DNA of 64,000 nucleotides, taken from NCBI RefSeq assembly GCF_011440305.1, contig NZ_JAAOIW010000002.1, positions 240,084 to 304,083 on the forward strand. Reading direction: 5' to 3'. Below, piece after piece: positions 45,300 to 53,692 of this stretch; position 1 is the stretch's first letter; each line of letters opens with the position of its first letter. The translations under genes and the position numbers were made by a program. The notes beneath the pieces are model-generated. The model was not told the DNA's origin. It worked only from the letters and a program-made list of their open reading frames with translations, and did not search any database. This stretch comes from Paenibacillus agricola (lineage in GTDB: Bacteria > Bacillota > Bacilli > Paenibacillales > NBRC-103111).

Positions 45300-46823
45300 A
45301 TGACAAATAAACCGCAAGCATGGATTATAGAAGCGGATATCACCAAGCTACAGGCCGCTATGGAATCAGGATCGATATGCTCAGCGGATATCGTTCAGGC
45401 CTATCTAGAGCGAATCCATCAATATGATTCCACCATCAATTCGTTATTGGAAATTAATCCAGAAGCGATTACAATCGCGAAAGCATTAGATCAAGAGCGC
45501 AAGGAGCAAGGAAGCCGTGGAAGGCTGCATGGCATTCCTATCTTATTGAAGGATAATATCGATACACAGGATAAGCTGCATACTAGCGCTGGCTCTATAG
45601 CCTTAGCTAGCTCTTTTGCAGCAGCAGACGCCTTCGTAGCGGCCAAGCTGCGTACGGCAGGTGCCGTTATCCTCGGTAAAACGAATATGACGGAATGGTC
45701 GAACTTTATGTCAAGCCAAATGCCGGCAGGATATAGCTCACGGGGTGGCCTTGTACTCAATCCCTACGGTCCCGGGGAGCTGTTCATTAGCGGGTCTAGC
45801 TCTGGGTCTGCCGCAGCCGTAGCTGCCAATCTGGGAACAGCAGCTCTCGGAACGGAAACAGCAGGATCGATTGTAGGTCCTGCAAGCCAAAATTGCCTGG
45901 TGGGGATTAAACCAACGGTTGGATTAATTAGCCGCTCTGGCATTATCCCCATTTCCAGCAGCCAGGACACCCCTGGACCTTTAGCCAGAACGGTTACGGA
46001 TGCGGCTATTATTTTGGGAGCATTAACTGGAGTCGATGCCAAGGATACAGCCACCTTGGAAAGCGGCAATCATTCCTATACAGACTACACGCCATTTTTG
46101 GATGCAAGCTTTTTACAACATGCACGAATAGGCATCCCAAGGCATTATTATAAGCATTTGGATGAAGGTAGACTTGCCATTATGGAGGCTGCCATCACAA
46201 CACTACGCGATGCAGGCGCCACAATTATGGATCCTGTAGTTCTACACGTCGAAGAAAATAACTGGAACAATGATGCCATTACTTACGAATTTAAAAAAGG
46301 ACTCAATCAATACTTAGCCCAATTGGCCAGTTCTGCTCCGATTCATTCGTTGCAGCAATTGATTGACTTTAACAACAGCCATGCGGAGATTGCTTTGAAA
46401 TATGGGCAGGACACCCTGATGAACTCGGAAGAAAACAAACTGACGGAAGCAGCTTATTTGAAAAAGAAGCATGCATACATGCAATTATCCCTGACACAAG
46501 GGATCGATTATGTATTGGATACTCATAGCTTAGACGCGTTAATGCTGCCTGGAGATGTCGATGGGATGTATATTGCCGCACGGTTGGGCTATCCTCTGGT
46601 AGCCGTTCCCGCAGGATATTCATCAGTAGGCACAGTTGACTCGGATGGCGACCCTACATGCGGTCCCTTTGGGGCCGTGTTCTCAGGCAGAGCATTTAGC
46701 GAGCCTTTGCTAATCAAAATCGCTTATGGTTTTGAGCAAGCGACCCACCACCGCTTTCCGCCTCAATTAAAAAACCAGCACGACATTCATGGCCAGGCTG
46801 GCTTGACTACCTGGAAATCCTAA
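45300..46823 (+). CDS. Amidase-signature family hydrolase
   Basis: 507 residues. Catalytic triad Lys84 (LLKDNID), cis-Ser166 (ISGSSSGSAAAVAANLG) and nucleophile Ser190 (GTETAGSIVGPA). Hydrolyses an amide bond; physiological substrate unknown. No signal peptide, so probably cytosolic. Size and layout fit GatA-like bacterial amidases not part of the GatCAB complex, since gatC and gatB are absent. GGGAG precedes the ATG. Single gene. Confidence 0.93.
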   Translation: MTNKPQAWIIEADITKLQAAMESGSICSADIVQAYLERIHQYDSTINSLLEINPEAITIAKALDQERKEQGSRGRLHGIPILLKDNIDTQDKLHTSAGSIALASSFAAADAFVAAKLRTAGAVILGKTNMTEWSNFMSSQMPAGYSSRGGLVLNPYGPGELFISGSSSGSAAAVAANLGTAALGTETAGSIVGPASQNCLVGIKPTVGLISRSGIIPISSSQDTPGPLARTVTDAAIILGALTGVDAKDTATLESGNHSYTDYTPFLDASFLQHARIGIPRHYYKHLDEGRLAIMEAAITTLRDAGATIMDPVVLHVEENNWNNDAITYEFKKGLNQYLAQLASSAPIHSLQQLIDFNNSHAEIALKYGQDTLMNSEENKLTEAAYLKKKHAYMQLSLTQGIDYVLDTHSLDALMLPGDVDGMYIAARLGYPLVAVPAGYSSVGTVDSDGDPTCGPFGAVFSGRAFSEPLLIKIAYGFEQATHHRFPPQLKNQHDIHGQAGLTTWKS

Positions 46824-46883
46824 GGCGGGCACATAAGCCCTGATTGATCCAGAATCGCCTGTTCGCTAAGCCCTCGGACACAG

Positions 46884-46938
46884 GAGCCGCTATTAGGCAG
46901 AAATATCTATAGGAAGCCTAATCCTGCAAATAGCGGTT
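46884..46938. repeat. Nested hairpin after the amidase gene
   Basis: CCGCTATT pairs with AATAGCGG and, inside, TTAGGC pairs with GCCTAA. No T-run; may be an RNA-stabilising 3' end or an intergenic repeat. Confidence 0.5.
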
Positions 46939-47058
46939 TCTGCGTCCGCCAAATCTCCCCAAGGCGGGCAGAATCGACTTTAAGGCTTAAGGATTTTCGG
47001 CGCAAAGAACCTCCTACAGCGGACTACTTACTCCAACTCTGTAGAAGCGCCTTGCTGC

Positions 47059-48240
47059 TCACTCAATGGATTGGAAGGAATCCATGCCTTCCTCCCAGCT
47101 CTGGATCACACTGGCAGCAGCTCCGATGCAGCTTGCCAAAGGGAAAAGCTTCGAGCGGACCAAGGTGACTTGGTCGCTTGTGATCCACAAGCACCGTGAC
47201 TTAAGCTCCTCCTCGATAAACGGGAACATATAAGCGGACGCCTGCATCAACGGTCCATCACAAATAATCAGCTTCGGATTGAGCAGGTTGACCACATAGC
47301 TTAAGGCTTGACCAATATATCTGCCGGCCTGCTCGAACTCAGCCGCCACCTGCGGATTACCTGAAGCCAGCTCAGCGAACACCCAATCCAATGAGATGGC
47401 TTTTTCAGCAATACGGCCCATTCGCGTTAGAAGGGCTGGAATGCTGACCAAGGCTTCCAAGCAACCTCGGTTTCCGCAGCCACATAAAGGTCCCTCTGGG
47501 TCTATGATCATATGTCCCAATTCGCCAGCGGCGTTGGATTCGCCACGAAAGATGGTTTCGTGGATAATAATTCCGCTGCTTACACCATTGCCAAAATAAG
47601 CATAGACGAAATGGGCTAAGCCTTGCCCTGAGCCATGCCATAATTCACCAAGTGAGGCCAGTTTCACACTGTTGTCTAATTGGATGCTGATGTCAATTTT
47701 GTTCTGGAGCATAGACAGGATCGGGACATCATGCCAGCCCAAATGGCTGGACCTGATCACTTTACTGCCACCAGCTCCCATCAAACCCGGGATACCCAAA
47801 CATATCCCGATGCAATGGGCAGGCGAATATTGGGCTGCCAACCGGTTAATGCCTACCAAGAGCGCAGCGACTACCTGTTCGGGCGTAGACGATGCCAAGG
47901 CAACCGAAAAGGAATCCAGCGGGTTGGCGTACAAGTCGGTAACTACCCAATGCATGACGGTCGAAGTTAATTGGACACCGATTGCCCATTTACTCTGCGC
48001 ATTGAAGCGGATAATAACCGGCTTACGACCCGCAGTATTCGTCTCCTGAAGACCAAATTCCTGCACAAAGCCTGCCGCCACCAGCTCATCCACAATCGAA
48101 TTCACCGTATTCTTATTCAACTGCAGCTGTTTGGCCACCCCTACCCTTGAAGTGCTCCGTTCATGTTTGATTTGCTTATATACCAATTTCCGATTAATAT
48201 CTTTAGCCAGGGTTGGCCCCCGCCCTTTTGATTTTGCCAT
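47059..48240 (-). CDS. ROK-family transcriptional regulator (XylR/NagC type)
   Basis: 393 residues. N-terminal winged helix (about 15-75: SRVGVAKQLQLNKNTVNSIV), then a ROK sugar-kinase-like domain with the zinc motif CGCGNRGCLE and the hinge GICLGIPGLMG. Such proteins repress sugar-use genes until a sugar binds. GGGAGGGG precedes the ATG. No sugar genes adjoin it, so the target is unknown. The spacer to the amidase carries only hairpins. Confidence 0.9.
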   Translation of the reverse strand: MAKSKGRGPTLAKDINRKLVYKQIKHERSTSRVGVAKQLQLNKNTVNSIVDELVAAGFVQEFGLQETNTAGRKPVIIRFNAQSKWAIGVQLTSTVMHWVVTDLYANPLDSFSVALASSTPEQVVAALLVGINRLAAQYSPAHCIGICLGIPGLMGAGGSKVIRSSHLGWHDVPILSMLQNKIDISIQLDNSVKLASLGELWHGSGQGLAHFVYAYFGNGVSSGIIIHETIFRGESNAAGELGHMIIDPEGPLCGCGNRGCLEALVSIPALLTRMGRIAEKAISLDWVFAELASGNPQVAAEFEQAGRYIGQALSYVVNLLNPKLIICDGPLMQASAYMFPFIEEELKSRCLWITSDQVTLVRSKLFPLASCIGAAASVIQSWEEGMDSFQSIE

Positions 48241-48321
48241 GGGGTCACCCCTCCCTTTTACAAAATGTCACAGCCTTCATCATAACAGGGAAGTTGCAGG
48301 GTGTACAAAAACTGCAACGAA

Positions 48322-48363
48322 AATAAGCACCTGTCTCTTCATTTAAGAGACAAAGTGCTTATT
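48322..48363. terminator. Hairpin between convergent-spaced units
   Basis: AATAAGCAC...GTCTC pairs with GAGAC...GTGCTTATT; lies just after the response-regulator gene on minus. Confidence 0.6.
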
Positions 48364-48367
48364 AGGA

Positions 48368-50104
48368 TTATGTCAGCTCGAGCTGCTGCTTAACTTTAAC
48401 TTCAAGCTCCACCATCGAAAATGGCTTATGCATATAAGTATCGACCCCTAATTGGAGCCCTCGGGTCAAGTCTTCCTCCCGGCTGCGACCAGACAGCATC
48501 AGGATGCGAAGGCTCTCCGGCTTGGAGGATTCCTCCTTCATTCTTTCTAGCATTTCGAAGCCGTCCAGCTTTGGCATCAATCCATCTAAGATGCACAAGT
48601 CCACCGGCTGTTTTGTTAAGATCGCATAAGCATCCTCTCCGTCAACAGCCTCCAAAAAGTCGACCGGCAGATGCTGCAGCTTCGATATAAGAATTGAACG
48701 AAGAATTCGATCATCATCAGCAATGAGGATAGTTTTGCGTCGTTCCTTTAACGGAACCAGCTCAGGAGCCACAACCGCAGACATGCCCTTGCTATAGAGC
48801 AGGACACCATTCCTGCCTTTTTGTTTGGCTGCATACATCGCATCATCCGAGTATTTAATCCATTCCTCTACGGTCATTTCCTTGGACCACTCACAAACAC
48901 CCGCCGAAAACGTAATATGAAAAGGCTGTCCTTCATTCTGGGCGACAGGGCCGACACGTGCGTGTTCAAGCACGGATTCAATCCATCGTACCGCTTCCGG
49001 TCCTGAGGTTCCAGGAAGTACAATAACAAACTCTTCGCCGCCGAAGCGGGCCAGCATATCCGTTGTCCGCAAATGGTTTTGCAGCAAATGTGCCAAGCCT
49101 TGCAGTACTAAATCGCCAATGTGGTGTCCATAGGTATCATTAATCGATTTGAAGCGATCGATATCGATAAATACCAAGGACATCGATGCCGGATACCGCG
49201 CGACACGTTGCAGCTCCACTTGGATCTGGTGGTCAAAAAATCGTCGGTTATATACACCAGTCAAAGGATCTCGAAAAGCCATTTGCTCGAAGTCTTTGGT
49301 TCTTTTCAGCAGGCTATATATACGAGCACTTAGCTCTTCATATTGGAAGGGCTTGGTAATAAAATCATCGGCACCCAAATAAAAGCAACGCACCTTATCA
49401 TGGATATGGCTGCGACCGGAAAGCACGACTAACGGCACCCACTTTAATGTAGGATCTTCCTTAACGAATTCAAAAAGCTCATAGCCCGATTGGGGGTGCA
49501 TCATCAAATCTAATAAAATCAAATCGTATGTATATTCCCGAAGTAGCTTTTGGGCGTTTGGTACATCGTTTGCTTCATCGACTTCATATCCTTCAATCTT
49601 AAAGCGTCGAACCAAATACGAGCGTAAAACCTCGTCGTCATCGATAACAAGCAGCCTGCTGCCTAAAGCGATTGCAGGAGCATGCTTCACGATCTGCTCT
49701 TGCTGCTCGTCCAGGTCATACTCTTGCTCATAGATATCAAGCTCCATAGACAGCTGCTGCATCAAGGTGGAGCTGCCCATAAGCGCTGTTTGAAATTCGC
49801 CTTTAATCGAAATATCTTTGGGGACTGTTTGTTCTTTGTCTTGGGCCCATTCCCAGAGACGAACCAGCTTTTCAGCAATCGTTCCAATCCGGATGAAGCC
49901 AAACATAGGAGCACTGCCCTTTAAGGTATGCACAAGCCGGTATAATCGAAGAGCAGTATCCAGAGTAGTTTGGTCTTCCTCCATAGAGCTTAGTTCAGCA
50001 AGCTGTTCAAGCTGCGTTCGAAGGACCACCATATATTTTCTTCGGCCTTCCTTCATCAATCGTTCTTCTCTACGTATGCGTTCCTCTGGTGTAGTTTGCC
50101 GCAA
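48368..50104 (-). CDS. Hpt-REC-GGDEF-REC hybrid signalling protein (diguanylate cyclase)
   Basis: 578 residues if the TTG at 50104 is the start; ATG 50056 is an alternative because the ribosome site is weak. Domains: Hpt (about 20-130, phosphoryl His59 in VHTLKGSA), REC1 (about 150-265, Asp in LILLDLMM), GGDEF (about 275-440, intact RFGGEEF, so c-di-GMP synthesis is likely) and REC2 (about 460-578, Asp in CILDGLMPKLDG). It can pass and receive phosphate and probably makes c-di-GMP. It lies about 50 bp downstream of a single-domain REC gene on the same strand, so the two may form a phosphorelay. No histidine kinase is visible here. Confidence 0.92.
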   Translation of the reverse strand: MRQTTPEERIRREERLMKEGRRKYMVVLRTQLEQLAELSSMEEDQTTLDTALRLYRLVHTLKGSAPMFGFIRIGTIAEKLVRLWEWAQDKEQTVPKDISIKGEFQTALMGSSTLMQQLSMELDIYEQEYDLDEQQEQIVKHAPAIALGSRLLVIDDDEVLRSYLVRRFKIEGYEVDEANDVPNAQKLLREYTYDLILLDLMMHPQSGYELFEFVKEDPTLKWVPLVVLSGRSHIHDKVRCFYLGADDFITKPFQYEELSARIYSLLKRTKDFEQMAFRDPLTGVYNRRFFDHQIQVELQRVARYPASMSLVFIDIDRFKSINDTYGHHIGDLVLQGLAHLLQNHLRTTDMLARFGGEEFVIVLPGTSGPEAVRWIESVLEHARVGPVAQNEGQPFHITFSAGVCEWSKEMTVEEWIKYSDDAMYAAKQKGRNGVLLYSKGMSAVVAPELVPLKERRKTILIADDDRILRSILISKLQHLPVDFLEAVDGEDAYAILTKQPVDLCILDGLMPKLDGFEMLERMKEESSKPESLRILMLSGRSREEDLTRGLQLGVDTYMHKPFSMVELEVKVKQQLELT

Positions 50105-50155
50105 GACCTTTCACATCCAGTCATTATCTTAATAAATACCAAATTTCTTTGGCCA

Positions 50156-50530
50156 TTAGCTTTCAATTAATTGTTGCACCGTATCCACAAGCTGCAGTGG
50201 GCTAAACGGCTTTACGATATAAGTGCTGACGCCCGCAGCCTTTGCCCGTTCACGATCCTTATCCAGTGCCTTGGCTGTTAACAAAATAACGGGAGCCCCT
50301 TGATTCGGGTTGTCATTGTTACGCAACCACTCGCATACTTCCACACCCGTAAACTCAGGCATCATATAATCCAGAATAATTAAGTCATACGTATTGACTT
50401 TAATATAATCCAATGCTTCCTTGCCATCTTCAGCTTCAGTAATATTGTACCCTTCATCCGCCAAAGTTTCTGTTAATAAAAACCGTAGCGCCACTTCATC
50501 ATCAGCCATTAAAATGTTATACTTGGACAT
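50156..50530 (-). CDS. Single-domain response regulator (CheY-like)
   Basis: 124 residues from ATG 50530 (AAGGAG nine bases upstream). One receiver domain: acidic pair Asp10-Asp11, phosphoryl Asp54 (LIILDYMMPEFTG), Thr and Lys in LLTAKA and VKPFSP. No output domain. Operon partner of the Hpt-REC-GGDEF-REC gene, which it precedes, so it may exchange phosphate with the Hpt domain. Confidence 0.92.
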   Translation of the reverse strand: MSKYNILMADDEVALRFLLTETLADEGYNITEAEDGKEALDYIKVNTYDLIILDYMMPEFTGVEVCEWLRNNDNPNQGAPVILLTAKALDKDRERAKAAGVSTYIVKPFSPLQLVDTVQQLIES

Positions 50531-50743
50531 TCGGGTATTCTCCTTGGTTTCAAACATACGATAAAAATCATTATACCATTTTTTTATATGACTATGTTAA
50601 AAACATAAGATAAACTTCTTTTTGTATATAGGCAAAAATAACTATTTTTATGTCGTAAGAACTATGATATTATTAGAAACAGCTTCATTCTAATATATAC
50701 TTTATTTTCGATAGATCATTAGAACTAGTAAAGGAGACGTAAA

Positions 50744-51127
50744 ATGGATAAAATTAACCAAATTATTAAAAAAGTTTCAACCTGTGTAACCTTTGGACAA
50801 CCCGTTTCGTCCGGCTCTGTGATGAGCCAGCGCCTGTCCGATCCTCGTATGCCCATAATGGCCTATTATATGTCTATGAAAATGATTGAAGAAGCTGAGC
50901 ATTATTACCATGAGGCTTGGTTAAAAAAGGAAGGATTATTTGCTATAACCGAGGCTTGGTACAAAGATTCCAACGTATCCCGCAAATTATTGAAGGATAA
51001 TCTGACCTTCGAGCAACTAAAGGAAGAGTTTGGCGAAGAAGAATCCAATGCAGTGGTTCTCCGTATGACAGAGATTATTAAAAAGTCAGAGCGGGAAGAC
51101 TGGCGCCCCACTTCCAAAAGGGCTTAG
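50744..51127 (+). CDS. Protein of unknown function (127 aa)
   Basis: AAAGGAG precedes the ATG. Largely helical and charged (MIEEAEHYYHEAWLKKEG, NLTFEQLKEEFGEEESNAVV). No signal, no membrane helix, no recognised motif. Stands alone on plus between two minus-strand units. Nothing in the surroundings gives its role. Confidence 0.6.
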   Translation: MDKINQIIKKVSTCVTFGQPVSSGSVMSQRLSDPRMPIMAYYMSMKMIEEAEHYYHEAWLKKEGLFAITEAWYKDSNVSRKLLKDNLTFEQLKEEFGEEESNAVVLRMTEIIKKSEREDWRPTSKRA

Positions 51128-51169
51128 CAGCAGTAGACGCTGAAGCCCTGAGATATTTCGTTTACCCAG

Positions 51170-51457
51170 CTAATGCTGGCCAGCAGCAACACTGCGGGTC
51201 TTGACGATAATTTTACGAATACTATCCTCAGACAAATGATAGGTTTGAATCAATTCTGGAACGGTTGAACCGTTCTCATACAATCTATATATTTCGAAAT
51301 TACGCCGCTGAATGGTTTGGCGTGTGCCATTGTTCTCGCCCCAGCCTGCGCGCGTTTGTTCTTTTTTCGGTATATAGATAATCTCGCCCTGTATATAGTC
51401 CTGCAGTTGCTTGAGCAGGCTAGCGGGAAGAAAATCCCTTCCGTTTTTGTACCCCAT
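51170..51457 (-). CDS. CD3324/Mor-like helix-turn-helix protein
   Basis: 95 residues from ATG 51457 (GAAGGAGG nine bases upstream). MGYKNGRDFLPASLLKQLQD at the start, GWGENNGTRQTIQRRNFEIY, then VPELIQTYHLSEDSIRKIIV is the HTH. This pattern occurs in a widespread family of small Firmicute proteins related to the phage Mu Mor activator. Probable DNA-binding protein; target unknown. Its start lies inside a 33-codon upstream ORF. Confidence 0.8.
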   Translation of the reverse strand: MGYKNGRDFLPASLLKQLQDYIQGEIIYIPKKEQTRAGWGENNGTRQTIQRRNFEIYRLYENGSTVPELIQTYHLSEDSIRKIIVKTRSVAAGQH

Positions 51458-51521
51458 CGATGAAATCCTCCTTCCGTGCTTTAATTGCAAGCGCCGCCGA
51501 GAAAGAGATAAGCATTTTCAT
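51420..51521 (-). CDS. 33-residue upstream ORF overlapping the CD3324-like gene
   Basis: ATG at 51521 with AGGAGGTG five bases upstream, one of the best ribosome sites in the window. Reads MKMLISFSAALAIKARKEDF then IDGVQKRKGFSSR and TAG. It runs across the start of the CD3324-like gene in another frame, so translation of one may govern the other. Confidence 0.55.
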   Translation of the reverse strand: MKMLISFSAALAIKARKEDFIDGVQKRKGFSSR

Positions 51522-51669
51522 CTTCACACCTCCTAAAAGTTTTCATAGAAAACTCATTTCGCAAATTTATACCTAGTTGATGTATATCTTGCTGTGCAAG
51601 CATCTACCGAATTTTCACAGAAAAATGACTTCGTAGGTGTCTGCCGCGTTTTTTTTTATCAATGAAAAC

Positions 51670-51852
51670 AAAAAAACACGATCTGCCGTATCGTGCCTGG
51701 GTGTCCTTATATGTCATGGTTCATGTTTACGACGTCAGGTGACGGTGATGGAGAAAATGCTTATTCAGTTCAGCCAAACCCCTCTACTTACAGTGCCTTC
51801 AACCATCGCACGCCACTCCCTTCGTCTTGGATTCATGATCCTTATTCATACA
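51670..51852 (-). ncRNA. Possible tiny transcript with its own promoter and terminator
   Basis: On minus: TGGACA (51883-51888), 18 bp, TATAAT (51859-51864), then about 180 bases ending in hairpin CACGAT CTGCCGT ATCGTG (51677-51695) plus seven T. Inside, GAAGGGAG stands before an ATG at 51806 for a 13-residue peptide (MVEGTVSRGVWLN). May be a small RNA, a micropeptide gene, or both. Confidence 0.45.
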
Positions 51853-51988
51853 TACAAAATTATACAATATGTACGCTTTAAATGTCCACCCTAGTTTTAG
51901 CGGGTACCACCCTTAACGCATACAGAGCTTTAGCGGTTAAATTATACAGGGAGGCCTATAGCCTCCCCGTCATTATGGCAATCCCTGC

Positions 51989-52027
51989 TTACGCAGAGAC
52001 CACCTCAGGTTGTAGAATCATTTTCAC
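51989..52027 (-). CDS. Possible 12-residue peptide
   Basis: AAAGGAG, then GTG at 52027 (or ATG at 52021) and a stop at 51989: MKMILQPEVVSA. A small hairpin and a T-box-like AGGGTGGTACC follow at about 51902-51915, but no terminator switch is visible. The stretch 51853-52129 has no larger gene I can support. Confidence 0.25.
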   Translation of the reverse strand: MKMILQPEVVSA

Positions 52028-52129
52028 GATCACTCCTTTCATTGGTACGTTAGCAGGCCTGCTACACTATCTATTAACGCATATTAAAAGGCTGCCCTCA
52101 AGCTATTAAATAATTATAATGATTCTATC

Positions 52130-52735
52130 CTAATTGACGATAGCCCCATAAGAACGTATAAAAGCAACCGCCTGCTGGATATCCATCCGTGCATCCTTGA
52201 CATCCAGCGACTTGAAATCCACACCGTCCATCTTCGCTCCCCGCAGGTCAGCGCCCTTCAGCCTTGCCTTGGCCAAATGCGCTCTTGTGAGATCTGCGTC
52301 TTTTAGGATGGCTTTTTCCAAAATAGCTTCGTATAAATCAGCTTCTACAAACCGAATTCCTCTTAGATCCTGCTTGGACAAGTTAGCTCTGCGGAGATTG
52401 GTGTAAGACCAGTCCCCACCTTGAAGTGTGATGCCATCCAGCTGCGCTCCCGTGAAATCGGAGCCGACCATTTTGCAAGCCACGAACTTGGTTACGAACA
52501 GGTTAGACCCTTGGAATCGACAATTCGTGAAAGCCGAGCCGGTATGAATCGAAGCGTTCAGCAGCGCACCTGTGAAATCACATTCGATAAAATGGCAGCC
52601 GGTAGTCGTAACCTCCTCCAGATGCGTCCCCTTGAATCGGCAGCGTGTGAATGTGCAGTGGTCCAATTCGCCTTCCCTTTGGTCGGCGTGGCTGAAATCC
52701 TTTTCCTCATACTGCTGGCTGATATATTGGTACAT
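52130..52735 (-). CDS. Pentapeptide-repeat protein
   Basis: 201 residues. About 30 five-residue repeats of the A(D/N)LxX type (for example DLTRAHLAKARLKGADLRGA) form a right-handed quadrilateral beta-helix. McbG/Qnr relatives protect DNA gyrase by mimicking DNA, but many members have other roles, so function is open. AGGAGG precedes the ATG. Single gene. Confidence 0.9.
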   Translation of the reverse strand: MYQYISQQYEEKDFSHADQREGELDHCTFTRCRFKGTHLEEVTTTGCHFIECDFTGALLNASIHTGSAFTNCRFQGSNLFVTKFVACKMVGSDFTGAQLDGITLQGGDWSYTNLRRANLSKQDLRGIRFVEADLYEAILEKAILKDADLTRAHLAKARLKGADLRGAKMDGVDFKSLDVKDARMDIQQAVAFIRSYGAIVN

Positions 52736-52807
52736 GGAATTCCTCCTGCCTAGCAGAGTAAGTTCTGTAAGTTCTAGCTGTGTATGCAGGAATATGACCT
52801 TGTCCGC

Positions 52808-53596
52808 TCAAAACCCTTGTTTGGCCAACCATATCGCGCAAGCATCCGTCCATGCCCGAACACCAACCACCTCAGTACCCAATCCTAATCCATGGCGCCC
52901 GCTTTCGTAAACATGTAGCTCGAAGGGTACTTTATTGCGGCTGAGTGCGGAAGCAAACATCAGGCTGTTCTCAACTGGAACCGCCGCATCGTCTGCAGTG
53001 TGCCAAAGAAAGGTAGGTGGAGTCTCGGGAGTAACTTGCTGCTCACTGGACATAAGCTCGACAAGCTGCGGATCGGCGGGATCACCAAGCAGGTTTGCTC
53101 GCGAGCCCATATGGGCATTGGCAACAAAGCTGATCACGGGATAACATAATACGAGCAAATCGGGCCGGCTGCTCTCCCGCTCAATCGGATCTTCTGCATC
53201 CGCTTGGCCTTTATCGTAATGAGTACCGCTGGAGGAGGCTAAGTGGCCACCAGCCGAGAAGCCAAGAATCCCGACACGGGCGGGATCGATATTCCACTCC
53301 TGTGCCCGGCTGCGGACGATCCGAATCGCACGTTGGGCATCGGACAACGGATTGGGGTGCTGGTAAGGCGCAACTCGATAATGGACAACAAACGCTGAAA
53401 CCCCCAATGAATTCAACCACAAGGCGATCGGTTCACCCTCATGCTCAGCACGGCGTTGGTAGCCGCCACCCGGACATACAACGACCGCTGCTGAGGGAGC
53501 TGCTCCCTCAACTAAATAAGGCACAAGTGTAGGCTTGTCTTCCGCGTCCTCCCCTAGTTTATTCGGTGTACCATTTGGCCAAAGTAAAAGACTCAT
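52808..53596 (-). CDS. Alpha/beta hydrolase (esterase, BD-FAE-like)
   Basis: 262 residues. Oxyanion region VVVCPGGGYQRRAEHEGEPI, nucleophile elbow GFSAGGHLAS, Asp in LWHTADDAAVPVENSLMFAS and the His in YESGRHGLGLG complete the triad. The pattern fits carbohydrate-esterase-like enzymes that deacetylate sugars. No signal peptide, so cytosolic. GGAGG precedes the ATG. Confidence 0.9.
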   Translation of the reverse strand: MSLLLWPNGTPNKLGEDAEDKPTLVPYLVEGAAPSAAVVVCPGGGYQRRAEHEGEPIALWLNSLGVSAFVVHYRVAPYQHPNPLSDAQRAIRIVRSRAQEWNIDPARVGILGFSAGGHLASSSGTHYDKGQADAEDPIERESSRPDLLVLCYPVISFVANAHMGSRANLLGDPADPQLVELMSSEQQVTPETPPTFLWHTADDAAVPVENSLMFASALSRNKVPFELHVYESGRHGLGLGTEVVGVRAWTDACAIWLAKQGF

Positions 53597-53692
53597 TGCA
53601 TAATCCCTCCAGGTTCTCTGATCAAAATAAAACTACGTTTCGATCATACTATAAGCGGGTCAAGGGTTGCACTAAGAGTTTTCGTTGAAAAC

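Noticed and set aside
51895-51925. Possible functional T-box leader on minus (AGGGTGGTACCC)
   Set aside because: No specifier loop, no terminator directly after it and no amino-acid gene downstream; kept only as a low-score observation.
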